A stretch of 32,271 nt of DNA from Planctomycetota bacterium (GTDB lineage Bacteria; Planctomycetota; UBA11346), in assembly GCA_028280785.1 (NCBI GenBank), contig JANQLF010000194.1:1-32271 (forward strand), written 5' to 3'. A model generated the notes under the pieces. It was not told the DNA's origin and searched no databases. It saw nothing but the letters and a program-made list of their open reading frames with translations. The translations under genes and the position numbers were made by a program. Positions 24,163 through 31,844 of this stretch are shown piece after piece; the first letter of the stretch is position 1, and the number at the start of each line of letters is the position of its first letter.

Positions 24163-24531
24163 TTACTCTTCTACATGTTCAAACGAAAATTCCTTATTGA
24201 AATCGACAAAAAACTTCAAGCGAGTTTCTTCATCACCTGAATTATCGTCCGTAATGCTGTGTTTATCCAAGATTGCTTGTACGCGTTTTTTATTTTCGAC
24301 ATCATCGCCAACCAGGGCTTGATAAATTTCAACGCCTTTGCGGTATCCATAATAATAGGCGCGGTATTCATCGCTCATGTCAGAGGTTAAGCCCACAGTC
24401 CAATTAAAATGTTCATAAATCAAACCGGTGGCAATGCCATGCCGACGATTCTCTGCTTCTATTTGCTGTTTATCCGCACACCCACAGCATAAGAAGCAAG
24501 TCAATAAAATTAAAAAAGTGAATAATTTCAT
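24163..24531 (-). CDS. Small lipoprotein of unknown function
   Basis: A 122-aa protein read from ATG 24531 (MKLFTFLILLTCFLCCGCAD); the lipobox is L-C-C-G-C. A TTG at 24540 overlapping the preceding stop (TTGA) is an alternative start adding three residues. The mature part is short, acidic and helical (KKRVQAILDKHSITDDNSGD), with a Tyr-rich stretch (YRAYYYGYRKGVEIYQAL). No family is recognised. It sits between another lipoprotein and a TM protein in one operon. Confidence 0.65.
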   Translation of the reverse strand: MKLFTFLILLTCFLCCGCADKQQIEAENRRHGIATGLIYEHFNWTVGLTSDMSDEYRAYYYGYRKGVEIYQALVGDDVENKKRVQAILDKHSITDDNSGDEETRLKFFVDFNKEFSFEHVEE

Positions 24532-24536
24532 AGTAT

Positions 24537-24911
24537 TCAATACACCATTCGTTGCATGGCCGCATCACCAAGTTCAATATCTAAACCGAGAATATTCCAC
24601 GATGTTTTGTCAATTAAACAAGCAGCCATGGTAGGGAAAGTTTCGATAACGGTCACGCGCACAACATAGAGATCACCACGGTGAATAATAAATTCATCAC
24701 CTGGTTCAATATAATCGCTGACAGTCAACATGACCCAATCAATCCATGGGTCGACTTGGCCGACAGACGCAACAACGCCTTGAGCACCAATAGAACAGGC
24801 AATGGAATTTTCCTGCTGACCTGCAGAATTATTAATTTCTTGAGGTACGTGCATGCTTGTCGGCCGTGCACAGGCACATAATACAAAAGTTAAAATTAGG
24901 AGATACTTCAT
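24537..24911 (-). CDS. Small lipoprotein with a two-'GD' beta domain
   Basis: A 124-aa protein beginning MKYLLILTFVLCACARPTSM, with a lipobox ending at Cys14 (L-C-A-C). The C-terminal ~75 residues form a beta-rich module (YIEPGDEFIIHRGDLYVVRV; LDIELGDAAM) resembling the C-terminal module of the Sel1 protein at 4133-5548. A similar pattern, 'x-x-G-D-x-F-x-V-x-R-G ... I-x-x-G-D', occurs in envelope proteins of several phyla, but its function is not established. It is the first gene of a three-gene minus-strand operon. Confidence 0.65.
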   Translation of the reverse strand: MKYLLILTFVLCACARPTSMHVPQEINNSAGQQENSIACSIGAQGVVASVGQVDPWIDWVMLTVSDYIEPGDEFIIHRGDLYVVRVTVIETFPTMAACLIDKTSWNILGLDIELGDAAMQRMVY

Positions 24912-25021
24912 TTGGCGCTCAAATCGAGTACGTCAAATCTATCTGCTGTAAAATGTGCTTCAATAAATATATCACACTTAAGCTCAAAACGCAGCGTTGG
25001 ATCAATCAATTCATGAGAACT

Positions 25022-25426
25022 TCACGCGACCCAATTCTCAATGCGCAAATTATCGACTCGTTCAAATTCTCTTTCGTTGTTGGTGACTAAGGTTACACCA
25101 AGCGCATAAGCATGCGCCGCAATAAATGTATCTTGCGCACCAATTGGCGTACCGCCTCGCTCCAAAGAAGCGCGAATATGACCATAGGCCTGCGCAGCCT
25201 CGGTTTCATAAGGCAAGATTTCGAATGGCATTAAAAATGTCATTAATGCCATGGAATTTTGTTCTATGCGTTCACTTTTGGCGACGCCGTAATATAACTC
25301 GCTCGTTGTGATGCTGGAAATACCGACCTCACTCATAGCACATTGACGTAAGCGTTGAATAACTTCAGGTGGTTTTTGTTTAATTAAATAAATACACATA
25401 TTCGTATCGAGAAGATAACGAATCAC
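25022..25426 (-). CDS. vapC: VapC-type PIN-domain ribonuclease toxin
   Basis: A 134-aa PIN-domain protein. Acidic active-site residues are in place: Asp7 (YLLDTNMCIYLI), Glu43 (ITTSELYYGV) and Asp99 (IGAQDTFIAAHA), followed by the usual VTNNEREF segment near the C-terminus. Length fits the family. The GTG start (25426) overlaps the antitoxin stop as GTGA, the standard coupling for toxin-antitoxin pairs. By family knowledge it is a Mg-dependent endoribonuclease, often against tRNA-fMet or other structured RNA, held inactive by VapB. No mobile element surrounds it. Confidence 0.93.
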   Translation of the reverse strand: MIRYLLDTNMCIYLIKQKPPEVIQRLRQCAMSEVGISSITTSELYYGVAKSERIEQNSMALMTFLMPFEILPYETEAAQAYGHIRASLERGGTPIGAQDTFIAAHAYALGVTLVTNNEREFERVDNLRIENWVA

Positions 25427-25650
25427 AGCGATTCTCTGGCTTGGTTTTCTTGTTCAGACCTGTACGTTAAGAAATCATCCGAAAATGCATCAAGGCTTTG
25501 CTCCATCAGCGACCAAGGATCATCAAGTGGAATAAGCATGACCACATTCCCAATTTTTTTCACCAAGACTTCTTCACCATCAAAACGACATTCCCGCGGA
25601 AGGCGCACGGCCTGACTTCTACCATTGGTAAATAGCTTCGCATGTTGCAT
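25423..25650 (-). CDS. vapB: VapB-type antitoxin (AbrB/MazE-like)
   Basis: A 75-aa protein read from ATG 25650 (MQHAKLFTNGRSQAVRLPRE), the typical SpoVT-AbrB swapped-hairpin start 'K-L-F-x-N-G-R-S-Q-A-V-R-L-P'. The C-terminal ~35 residues (PLDDPWSLMEQSLDAFSDDF) would wrap the toxin. The frame is open upstream to 25734, but GAGGAGGT about 7-8 nt before 25650 fixes the start. The protein should bind its own promoter, and the tandem AGTATATATC repeats at 25669-25692 are good candidates. It is coupled to vapC by a 4-nt overlap. Confidence 0.93.
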   Translation of the reverse strand: MQHAKLFTNGRSQAVRLPRECRFDGEEVLVKKIGNVVMLIPLDDPWSLMEQSLDAFSDDFLTYRSEQENQARESL

Positions 25651-25668
25651 CCTATGCACCTCCTCATC

Positions 25669-25692
25669 AGTATATATCATAGTATATATCTT
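25669..25692 (-). promoter_or_regulatory. VapBC promoter and tandem operator repeats
   Basis: Two direct copies of a 12-mer, AGTATATATCAT (25669-25680) and AGTATATATCTT (25681-25692), sit just upstream of the vapB ribosome binding site. On the minus strand each gives a TATACT -10-like hexamer. Their repeat form and position fit an autoregulatory operator. Confidence 0.55.
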
Positions 25693-25811
25693 TGAAGGAT
25701 GCTTTCCAACAGTATAACCGGGCAATTCATGCATATAAATTTAATCATACATTTTTATGGGTTAATATTAACCTATTTTATTCTAAACCACTTAAACAAT
25801 CCCTTGACTCA

Positions 25812-25827
25812 TACCTACCAGTAGGTA
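25812..25827 (+). promoter_or_regulatory. TetR operator in the regulator's own promoter
   Basis: TACCTACCAGTAGGTA is a near-palindrome differing at one base from the perfect copy at 26439-26454. It lies between a TTGACT -35 (25804-25809) and a TAGACA -10 candidate (25826-25831), 16 nt apart, so repressor binding would block RNA polymerase. The start codon at 25839 follows closely, so the message may be leaderless. Confidence 0.7.
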
Positions 25828-25838
25828 GACATATAGAC

Positions 25839-26414
25839 ATGAGCCCTGAACAACTCGTCGATACCAGAGAAGCACTGATCGAAGCAGGCAGGGATTTAAT
25901 GCTCGAAAAGGGCTGGACCGGCTTCAGCTATAAGGATATCGCGGATCAGGTCGGTATACGTAAAGCTAGTATACATCATCACTTCCCTAAAAAGGAAGAC
26001 CTTGGGCTGGCCATTATTGCCTCGTGGCAACAGATGATGGAAGGCATCTTTCGTGGCGTCGAAAGTGAGCATGCCAACATTTATGAGCGCCTCGAAGCGC
26101 TGCAAACTGCGGTACTGAATCACCAAGATATTAAGCATATTTGCCCAGCTGGCATTCTTGATGCAGATTTTATGAACCTCCCTGAAAGCATGCAGGAACA
26201 AACCCGCCTGATGCATGAGCGTCGTTTAGCCCTGTATTCCAGCTGGTTAGCTGAAGGCCGCAAACAGAAAACACTCAGTTTTACTGGCGATCCTGAAGAC
26301 CAGGCCATCGCTATTTTAAGTGGCTTTCAAGGTGCCATGCAGGTCGAGCGCACCATGCAAAATGGCACGCTTAAACGCTATGCAGCACATGTCTTAGCAG
26401 GATTGAAACCATGA
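25839..26414 (+). CDS. TetR/AcrR family transcriptional regulator
   Basis: A 191-aa protein read from ATG 25839. Residues ~8-55 contain the TetR DNA-binding domain, with the helix-turn-helix in GFSYKDIADQVGIRKASIHH followed by HFPKKEDLG. The rest is the all-helical ligand-binding and dimerisation domain. Upstream in-frame sequence to 25692 is unlikely to be coding because it crosses the promoter. No SD is visible, in keeping with a leaderless message. The palindromes at 25812 and 26439 suggest it represses itself and the RND operon that starts 90 nt downstream. The ligand is unknown, probably a hydrophobic molecule exported by the pump. Confidence 0.92.
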   Translation: MSPEQLVDTREALIEAGRDLMLEKGWTGFSYKDIADQVGIRKASIHHHFPKKEDLGLAIIASWQQMMEGIFRGVESEHANIYERLEALQTAVLNHQDIKHICPAGILDADFMNLPESMQEQTRLMHERRLALYSSWLAEGRKQKTLSFTGDPEDQAIAILSGFQGAMQVERTMQNGTLKRYAAHVLAGLKP

Positions 26415-26438
26415 ATCCCCCTTTTTTATACTCATACC

Positions 26439-26454
26439 TACCTACTAGTAGGTA
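26439..26454 (+). promoter_or_regulatory. TetR operator before the RND operon
   Basis: TACCTACTAGTAGGTA is a perfect 16-bp palindrome, 51 nt before the RND start codon. It shares all but one base with the site in the tetR promoter, and both are preceded by CTCATACC. The clear conclusion is one regulator controlling both units. Confidence 0.75.
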
Positions 26455-26504
26455 CTTTATCAATTAAAAATAAACTCAAGTAAAGAGCCCCGGAGCAACC
26501 CCTC

Positions 26505-28946
26505 ATGTCCAACGACAGTTCAGAAGCATCAACAGAGAACAACGAAACCACACCACAGGCATCCTCGCGATTCGGCAACACCATTATTCGATTTAAATGG
26601 TTCGTGCCCTTTTTCGTCTTGGCTGTGGTCGTCGCTTTAGGTAGCGGTCTCGGTGGTTTATATTTCTCAACTAATTATCGCGCCTTTTTTGGCCCAGATA
26701 ATCCGCAATTAAATGCATTCGAACGGATGCAAAACATTTACGCCAAAGACGACAACGTCTTAATTATGGTCGAATCGAAAGAGGACACGGTATTTAATGC
26801 CAGTACCCTTACCGCGATCCAAGAATTAAGTGAATTAAGTTGGCAAATTCCGTATTCGACGCGTGTCGATTCCTTAACCAATTATCAACATTCGATCGGC
26901 ACTGCTGATGAATTAATTGTTGATGATTTAGTGCCGGCACAAAGTCCCTTAGACCGTGCTGATTTAAAACGCATCGAAGAAGTCGCTCTGCACGAGCCTT
27001 TATTAGTGCATCGCTTGCTCTCACCCGATGGCAAAGCCACCGCGGTTAATATCACCGTTGAATTACCCGGCGTCGATGCCCAGGAAGTTCCTGAAGTCGC
27101 CCAGTACGTTCGCGGTATGACTGCTGAATTTTTAAAGACTCATCCTGATTTAACGATTTCGCTTTCCGGTTTAGTTATGCTGAATAACGCCTTTCCCGAA
27201 GCGAGCATCGCCGACATGTCAACGCTGACTATGGCCATGTATGGATTAATCATGGTTTTAACCTTTGTATTTACCCGTTCGATTGTCGGCACCATCGGTA
27301 CGTTTGCGGTGATTGGACTGAGCACCATTGGTGCGATGGGTGTTGCTGGTTTTCTTGAAATAGGATTAACGCCTATTTCGGTCATGGCACCGACGGTGAT
27401 TATGACCTTGGCGGTTGCTGACTGTGTACATATTATTGTCACCTATCGTCAGGCCCTTGCCCAAGGTAAGCATAAATATGACGCAATACGAGAATCATTA
27501 CGCGTTAATATCGGACCGGTTTTCGTTACATCATTAACCACCGCTATCGGATTTTTGTCATTAAGTTTCTCTGACACCCCTCCCTTTCAGCATTATGGAT
27601 TAATCACTGCCGTTGGTGTGATGTTGGCCTTTGCATTTTCAACCACCATTTTACCAGCGATATTAGCAATCTTACCAGCACGCGCACCGAAACAGGTCGA
27701 ACATAAATCCGATCGCTTTGCTGCCGCGGCACGGTGGTTAATTGCTCATCGATATAAAAATTTAGCCGCTGTTGCAGTCGTCGCCGTCATCTTAAGCGCC
27801 AGTATTCCATTAATCGATTTGGATGACCGCTTCGTTCAATATTTTGATAAAACCGTCGAATTCAGAAATCACACCGATCACATTAATAAGACCTTAACCG
27901 GCGTCTATAATGTCAGCTACGACCTGGAATCAGGTACCGAAAATGGCATCACTGATCCGGCTTATTTAGAACGTCTTGAGGCGTTTACCCTGTGGTTGCG
28001 CGATCAACCCGAGGTCGTCCACGTCTCTTCGCTCAGCGATATTTATAAACGCATTAATAAAAACATGAATAACGACCAAGCGTCATTTTACCGCATACCC
28101 GAAAACAAAGAACTGGCGTCGCAGTATTTATTACTCTATGAAATGAGCTTACCTTTTGGCCTTGATCTAACCACTTTAACCAATGTGAAAAAATCCGGCA
28201 GTAAAGTCACGGCTACCTTGCAGGATATGTCAACGACAGAAATCCGCGGCTTTGAAGAACGCTCAAACGCATGGATTGCTGCTAACAATAATGATGTCTT
28301 TGCCGGCACCGGCGCCAGCCCCGCAGTTATGTTTGCACATATTTCTCAACGCAATATCGATGCAATGATCGGTGGGACGATTTTCTCACTGATATTAATT
28401 ACTTTGGTTTTGGTGATCGCTCTACGCAGCGTGCGCATCGGTTTATTATCACTGGCACCAAATATTATTCCGATCCTGATGGGCTTTGGCTTTTGGGCCT
28501 TACTCGTCGGCAGTATCGGCATGGCCGTGGCCACCGTCGCTGGATTAACACTGGGTATTGTCGTCGATGACACCGTCCACGTTATTTCCAAATATTTACG
28601 CGCCCGTCGCGAAGGTCGTAGCCCCGAAGAAAGCATCGAATATTCGTATTCCGCCGTCGGCAGAGCCTTGGTTATTACCTCAGTCATTTTGATCTGCGGC
28701 TTTATGATCATGTCGCAATCAACCTTCCGCATGAATTGGAGCCTCGGACTCTTGTCCAGCATCACTATCTTCAGTGCATTAATTGCTGACATGTTGATGC
28801 TACCCGGCCTTTTAATTGGCGGCGAACGTCTATTTGCCAAAAACAAAGCGCGTCTGACTGGACAACATCCGGTTATTCCAGCAAAAATTTCCCCAACTAC
28901 TAACTCATCTACAAACCCAACAGATTCACAAAGGATCCCAGCATGA
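26505..28946 (+). CDS. RND superfamily (MMPL-type) exporter
   Basis: An 813-aa inner-membrane transporter with two repeated halves: a TM helix at ~28-48, a periplasmic domain (~55-235), a block of five or so TM helices (~237-390), a second TM near 420, a second periplasmic domain and a final block of TM helices (~620-780). Charged residues of the proton relay are present: Asp306 in TLAVADCVHI, and the Asp688/Asp689 pair in LGIVVDDTVHV. It belongs to the two-half MMPL/'predicted exporter' group rather than the AcrB type. The GGAG lies 9 nt before the ATG. The next gene overlaps its stop (ATGA) and encodes a LolA-like protein, a standard partner. It probably moves lipids or hydrophobic compounds; the substrate is unknown. 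Confidence 0.92.
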   Translation: MSNDSSEASTENNETTPQASSRFGNTIIRFKWFVPFFVLAVVVALGSGLGGLYFSTNYRAFFGPDNPQLNAFERMQNIYAKDDNVLIMVESKEDTVFNASTLTAIQELSELSWQIPYSTRVDSLTNYQHSIGTADELIVDDLVPAQSPLDRADLKRIEEVALHEPLLVHRLLSPDGKATAVNITVELPGVDAQEVPEVAQYVRGMTAEFLKTHPDLTISLSGLVMLNNAFPEASIADMSTLTMAMYGLIMVLTFVFTRSIVGTIGTFAVIGLSTIGAMGVAGFLEIGLTPISVMAPTVIMTLAVADCVHIIVTYRQALAQGKHKYDAIRESLRVNIGPVFVTSLTTAIGFLSLSFSDTPPFQHYGLITAVGVMLAFAFSTTILPAILAILPARAPKQVEHKSDRFAAAARWLIAHRYKNLAAVAVVAVILSASIPLIDLDDRFVQYFDKTVEFRNHTDHINKTLTGVYNVSYDLESGTENGITDPAYLERLEAFTLWLRDQPEVVHVSSLSDIYKRINKNMNNDQASFYRIPENKELASQYLLLYEMSLPFGLDLTTLTNVKKSGSKVTATLQDMSTTEIRGFEERSNAWIAANNNDVFAGTGASPAVMFAHISQRNIDAMIGGTIFSLILITLVLVIALRSVRIGLLSLAPNIIPILMGFGFWALLVGSIGMAVATVAGLTLGIVVDDTVHVISKYLRARREGRSPEESIEYSYSAVGRALVITSVILICGFMIMSQSTFRMNWSLGLLSSITIFSALIADMLMLPGLLIGGERLFAKNKARLTGQHPVIPAKISPTTNSSTNPTDSQRIPA

Positions 28947-29713
28947 AATACCTCACTACGCTATTAAGTTCCGTATTTATTCTGAGTTTTGCCCTAAGTG
29001 CAGGCCAGGCCCAAGAATACCCGCAAATCAATAAAATAAAAAATGATTTGAAATTCGAAAACATGGATGCTCCGGCTAAAGGCCTCGCCATTGCCAAAGC
29101 CGTCGACCAACTCGAATACGGTTTTGGTAACAGCATCGCTACACTGACCATGACCTTGGAAAATCGTCACGGTCAAAGCAACACTCGACGTATGTCGAAT
29201 AAAACCTTAGAAGTCGACGGTGATGGTGACAAAACCATGATAATTTTCCATACACCGAAAGACGTCAAAGGCACCGCGCTTTTAAGTTTCACGCATAAGC
29301 AAGGCGACGATGACCAATGGCTGTATTTACCAGCGATTAAACGCGTCAAACGCATTGCCTCGCGTAATAAATCCGGGCCCTTTGTCGGCAGTGAATTCGC
29401 TTATGAAGATTTAACCTCGCAAGAAGTTGAAAAATTCACCTACACCTATGTTCGCGATGATGTCATTGATGGTGAAAAAGTCTGGGTGGTTAATTACGAT
29501 CCCGTCGATCCAAATTCCGGTTACAGCGTACGCGAAGTCTGGATCAGTCAGGACAAATTACGCTTTGAACAGGTGAAGTTTTTCGACCGTAAAAAATCAT
29601 TATTAAAAACCCTGCGCTGGAGCGATTATAAACTCTATAAAGATCGCTACTGGCGTTCGCATACCATGTTGATGGTCAATAATCAAAAAGGCAGCAAGAC
29701 TTTGTTGAAATAG
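28943..29713 (+). CDS. LolA-like periplasmic protein (outer membrane lipoprotein-sorting family)
   Basis: A 256-aa protein with a signal peptide (MKYLTTLLSSVFILSFALSA) and a LolA-like half-barrel: LTMTLENRHGQSNTRRMSN, MIIFHTPKDVKGTALLSF, WLYLPAIKRVKRIASRNKSG, PFVGSEFAYEDLT, VREVWISQDKLRFEQVKFFD. This family is usually next to MMPL/RND exporters and is thought to carry lipid or hydrophobic cargo across the periplasm. Its ATG overlaps the exporter stop (ATGA) and it has AAAGGA 7 nt upstream, so it is strongly coupled. Confidence 0.9.
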   Translation: MKYLTTLLSSVFILSFALSAGQAQEYPQINKIKNDLKFENMDAPAKGLAIAKAVDQLEYGFGNSIATLTMTLENRHGQSNTRRMSNKTLEVDGDGDKTMIIFHTPKDVKGTALLSFTHKQGDDDQWLYLPAIKRVKRIASRNKSGPFVGSEFAYEDLTSQEVEKFTYTYVRDDVIDGEKVWVVNYDPVDPNSGYSVREVWISQDKLRFEQVKFFDRKKSLLKTLRWSDYKLYKDRYWRSHTMLMVNNQKGSKTLLK

Positions 29714-29784
29714 AGTGACTACACTTTCGACAATGACTTTAATGCCTCCACCTTTTCACAACAAGCCCTCAAACGAGCTCGATA

Positions 29785-30963
29785 ATGAAATATTTAGTTC
29801 CCTCATTATTGTTAATGTGTGGCATCGGTACGACCACGACCCTGGACGCAGTAGAATTCAGCGGCTGGATTGCCATCCAGGGTCAGGTCTACGCCGATGA
29901 CGGTCTGAACGATCAAGAGCAAACAAATATCTCGATCGCTGCACAACCAGAATGGTATCACGATTTTGCAGGTAACTGGGAAACGACCGTCGAATTATTC
30001 GGCCGCCTTGATCAAGAAGATGACGAACGCAGTCACTTTGATGTACGCGAAGCCCATGTCCTTGGTATTTATGACAACTGGGAATTTAAATTCGGCATCA
30101 GTAAAGAATACTGGGGCGCAACTGAACTGGCCCATTTAGTTGATGTGATTAATCAAACCGACGCCGTCGAAAATATTGATGGCGAAGATAAATTCGGCCA
30201 AGCCATGCTCAAAGCCACTTGGTATGACAGCTGGGGCAGCATCGAAGCATTTATTTTACCAGGATTTCGTGAGCGCAGTTTTCCCGGTGAAGACGGTCGT
30301 CTGCAAACAACCCCATTCGTCATCGACACCGATAACGCTGCATACGAATCAGGTGCTGAAGAGTGGCACACGGATGCAGCGCTTCGCTTTAACGGTAATT
30401 TCGACAGCTTTGATATCGGCCTCGGCTTATTTAACGGCACTAACCGTGATCCCTTATTTATTCCCGGTGCAAACGCGACGCTGCGCCCCTACTACGAACA
30501 AATGACCCAAGCATCCATTGATACGACCATTCCTATTGGTGGTTGGTTAATTAAAGGCGAAGCGATTTACCGCGACAGCACGAGCGATGAATACAGCGCC
30601 GCCACCGGTGGTTTTGAATACACCAGCGTCGGCATTTTTAACAGCGACATCGACCTCGGCTTTTTATCCGAATATATCTGGGACGAACGCGGCGATGATG
30701 CCACGACCTTTTTACAAAACGATTTATTTCTCGGCGCACGTCTGACCTTTAACAACACCCAAGACACCGCGATCCTTGGTGGTGTGGCAATTGACCTCGA
30801 TGGTGGCGGTCAATTAATCACCCTTGAACTCGAACATCGCATCAACGATCAATTTACCATCGAAATCCAGGCACGTGCCTTTGAAGACGCCGAGGCTGGC
30901 GACGCCTTATATGAATTGCGCGATGATGATTATCTGCAAGTCGAGGTTTTTTATAATTTTTAA
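29785..30963 (+). CDS. Outer-membrane beta-barrel protein of the RND operon
   Basis: A 392-aa protein with a signal peptide (MKYLVPSLLLMCGIGTTTTL, then DAVEF). The mature part has many alternating strands and aromatic girdle residues (WETTVELFGRLDQEDDE; WEFKFGISKEYWGATELAHL; GGWLIKGEAIYRDSTSDEY) and ends in a barrel signature, VEVFYNF, with a terminal Phe. The protein is acidic overall. It follows the LolA-like gene by 71 nt in the same direction and probably completes an export route from the inner membrane to the surface. No specific porin family is assigned; the ATG lacks a clear SD. Confidence 0.85.
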   Translation: MKYLVPSLLLMCGIGTTTTLDAVEFSGWIAIQGQVYADDGLNDQEQTNISIAAQPEWYHDFAGNWETTVELFGRLDQEDDERSHFDVREAHVLGIYDNWEFKFGISKEYWGATELAHLVDVINQTDAVENIDGEDKFGQAMLKATWYDSWGSIEAFILPGFRERSFPGEDGRLQTTPFVIDTDNAAYESGAEEWHTDAALRFNGNFDSFDIGLGLFNGTNRDPLFIPGANATLRPYYEQMTQASIDTTIPIGGWLIKGEAIYRDSTSDEYSAATGGFEYTSVGIFNSDIDLGFLSEYIWDERGDDATTFLQNDLFLGARLTFNNTQDTAILGGVAIDLDGGGQLITLELEHRINDQFTIEIQARAFEDAEAGDALYELRDDDYLQVEVFYNF

Positions 30964-30966
30964 ATA

Positions 30967-31374
30967 TTATTCAATTTTATAAATAAACACATTTTGATCG
31001 CGAAAACGTTCCAAGGCTTCTTTGCTTTTGGCGAGCGAGTCACTGCGCTTTTTGCGTTTTTTTATCGCGGCATCCAAGTGTACCTGATTCGTGTCTATTT
31101 GTAATTGAACAGCATCGACGTTACCACCCTGCTTCTGAACCTTTATCAATTCCCGTTTGTAATATTCCTGCGCTTCTTCCAACATTTGCACTTTGTGCTT
31201 TGTCTTTTCAAGTTCGTAATAGTGTTCCTGAGCTGTTGCCGCCAGTTCCATGTAGTGGTTATTATAATTTGTCCAACGCCAGATTAACAACGCCGCTCCT
31301 GCAATCAGCAGGATCACGACGAAAATAATCATCCCCCATAGAAGGCCTTGCCGAGACCGTTCGTGGTCGTTCAT
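30967..31374 (-). CDS. TM plus coiled-coil protein of unknown function
   Basis: A 135-aa protein with one TM helix (~11-31, LLWGMIIFVVILLIAGAALL), then a long charged helix (EKTKHKVQMLEEAQEYYKRE; RSDSLAKSKEALERFRDQN) with heptad character, a likely coiled coil. The ATG overlaps the upstream stop as ATGA. It is convergent with the beta-barrel gene, 3 nt apart. No family is recognised; a structural envelope or division-related role would fit but is not shown. Confidence 0.65.
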   Translation of the reverse strand: MNDHERSRQGLLWGMIIFVVILLIAGAALLIWRWTNYNNHYMELAATAQEHYYELEKTKHKVQMLEEAQEYYKRELIKVQKQGGNVDAVQLQIDTNQVHLDAAIKKRKKRSDSLAKSKEALERFRDQNVFIYKIE

Positions 31375-31694
31375 GAATCCGCCTTCTCATCAACACTATC
31401 ACCCGTGTCGTCGTTCGTATCAGAAACCATGAGACCCAAAAACCGCTCAAGCGTCCTGTACGGCTCACCGCCAGTAACGGCTATAAATGCAAACAACAGA
31501 AAGCCCAGCATGCAGGCCGCCAGCAACACACCGAGCTGATAGGTAAATAATTCCTCACGGTTCATCAAGGTTATCGCAATGGCACCGACAAAACCAAGAC
31601 CACTACACAATGATAAAATGCCAGATAGCCAACGGAACAAGGGGCTGACACGTCTACGCGAATTGGCTCGCTCGTTCTGCTCATCATCAATCAT
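31371..31694 (-). CDS. Two-TM protein of unknown function
   Basis: A 107-aa protein with an Arg/Asp-rich N-terminus (MIDDEQNERANSRRRVSPLF), two hydrophobic segments (~24-43 and ~51-72) and an acidic tail (VSDTNDDTGDSVDEKADS). It is coupled to the next gene by an ATGA overlap. Between this gene and the chemoreceptor (31695-31844) I see nothing of note. No family is recognised. Confidence 0.6.
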   Translation of the reverse strand: MIDDEQNERANSRRRVSPLFRWLSGILSLCSGLGFVGAIAITLMNREELFTYQLGVLLAACMLGFLLFAFIAVTGGEPYRTLERFLGLMVSDTNDDTGDSVDEKADS

Positions 31695-31844
31695 TCATAC
31701 AGCTTAATGAATGCACCAACGCGACACAAGCTGCAGGATACTTCACCGAAGCGCATCTGTGCTGTATTAAATCGGCATAGATTAATACGAATAGAAGTAT
31801 TTTTATTTTGGAAAATTATACGATACCAGCAATCCAGCTCTCAT

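Noticed and set aside
28346-28846. 166-codon minus-strand frame
   Set aside because: It is antisense to the TM region of the RND exporter, whose motifs are intact on the plus strand.
26505-30963. Horizontally acquired RND operon based on different codon use
   Set aside because: The coding style looks slightly different from the neighbouring genes by eye, but no composition was computed and no flanking repeats or integrase exist.
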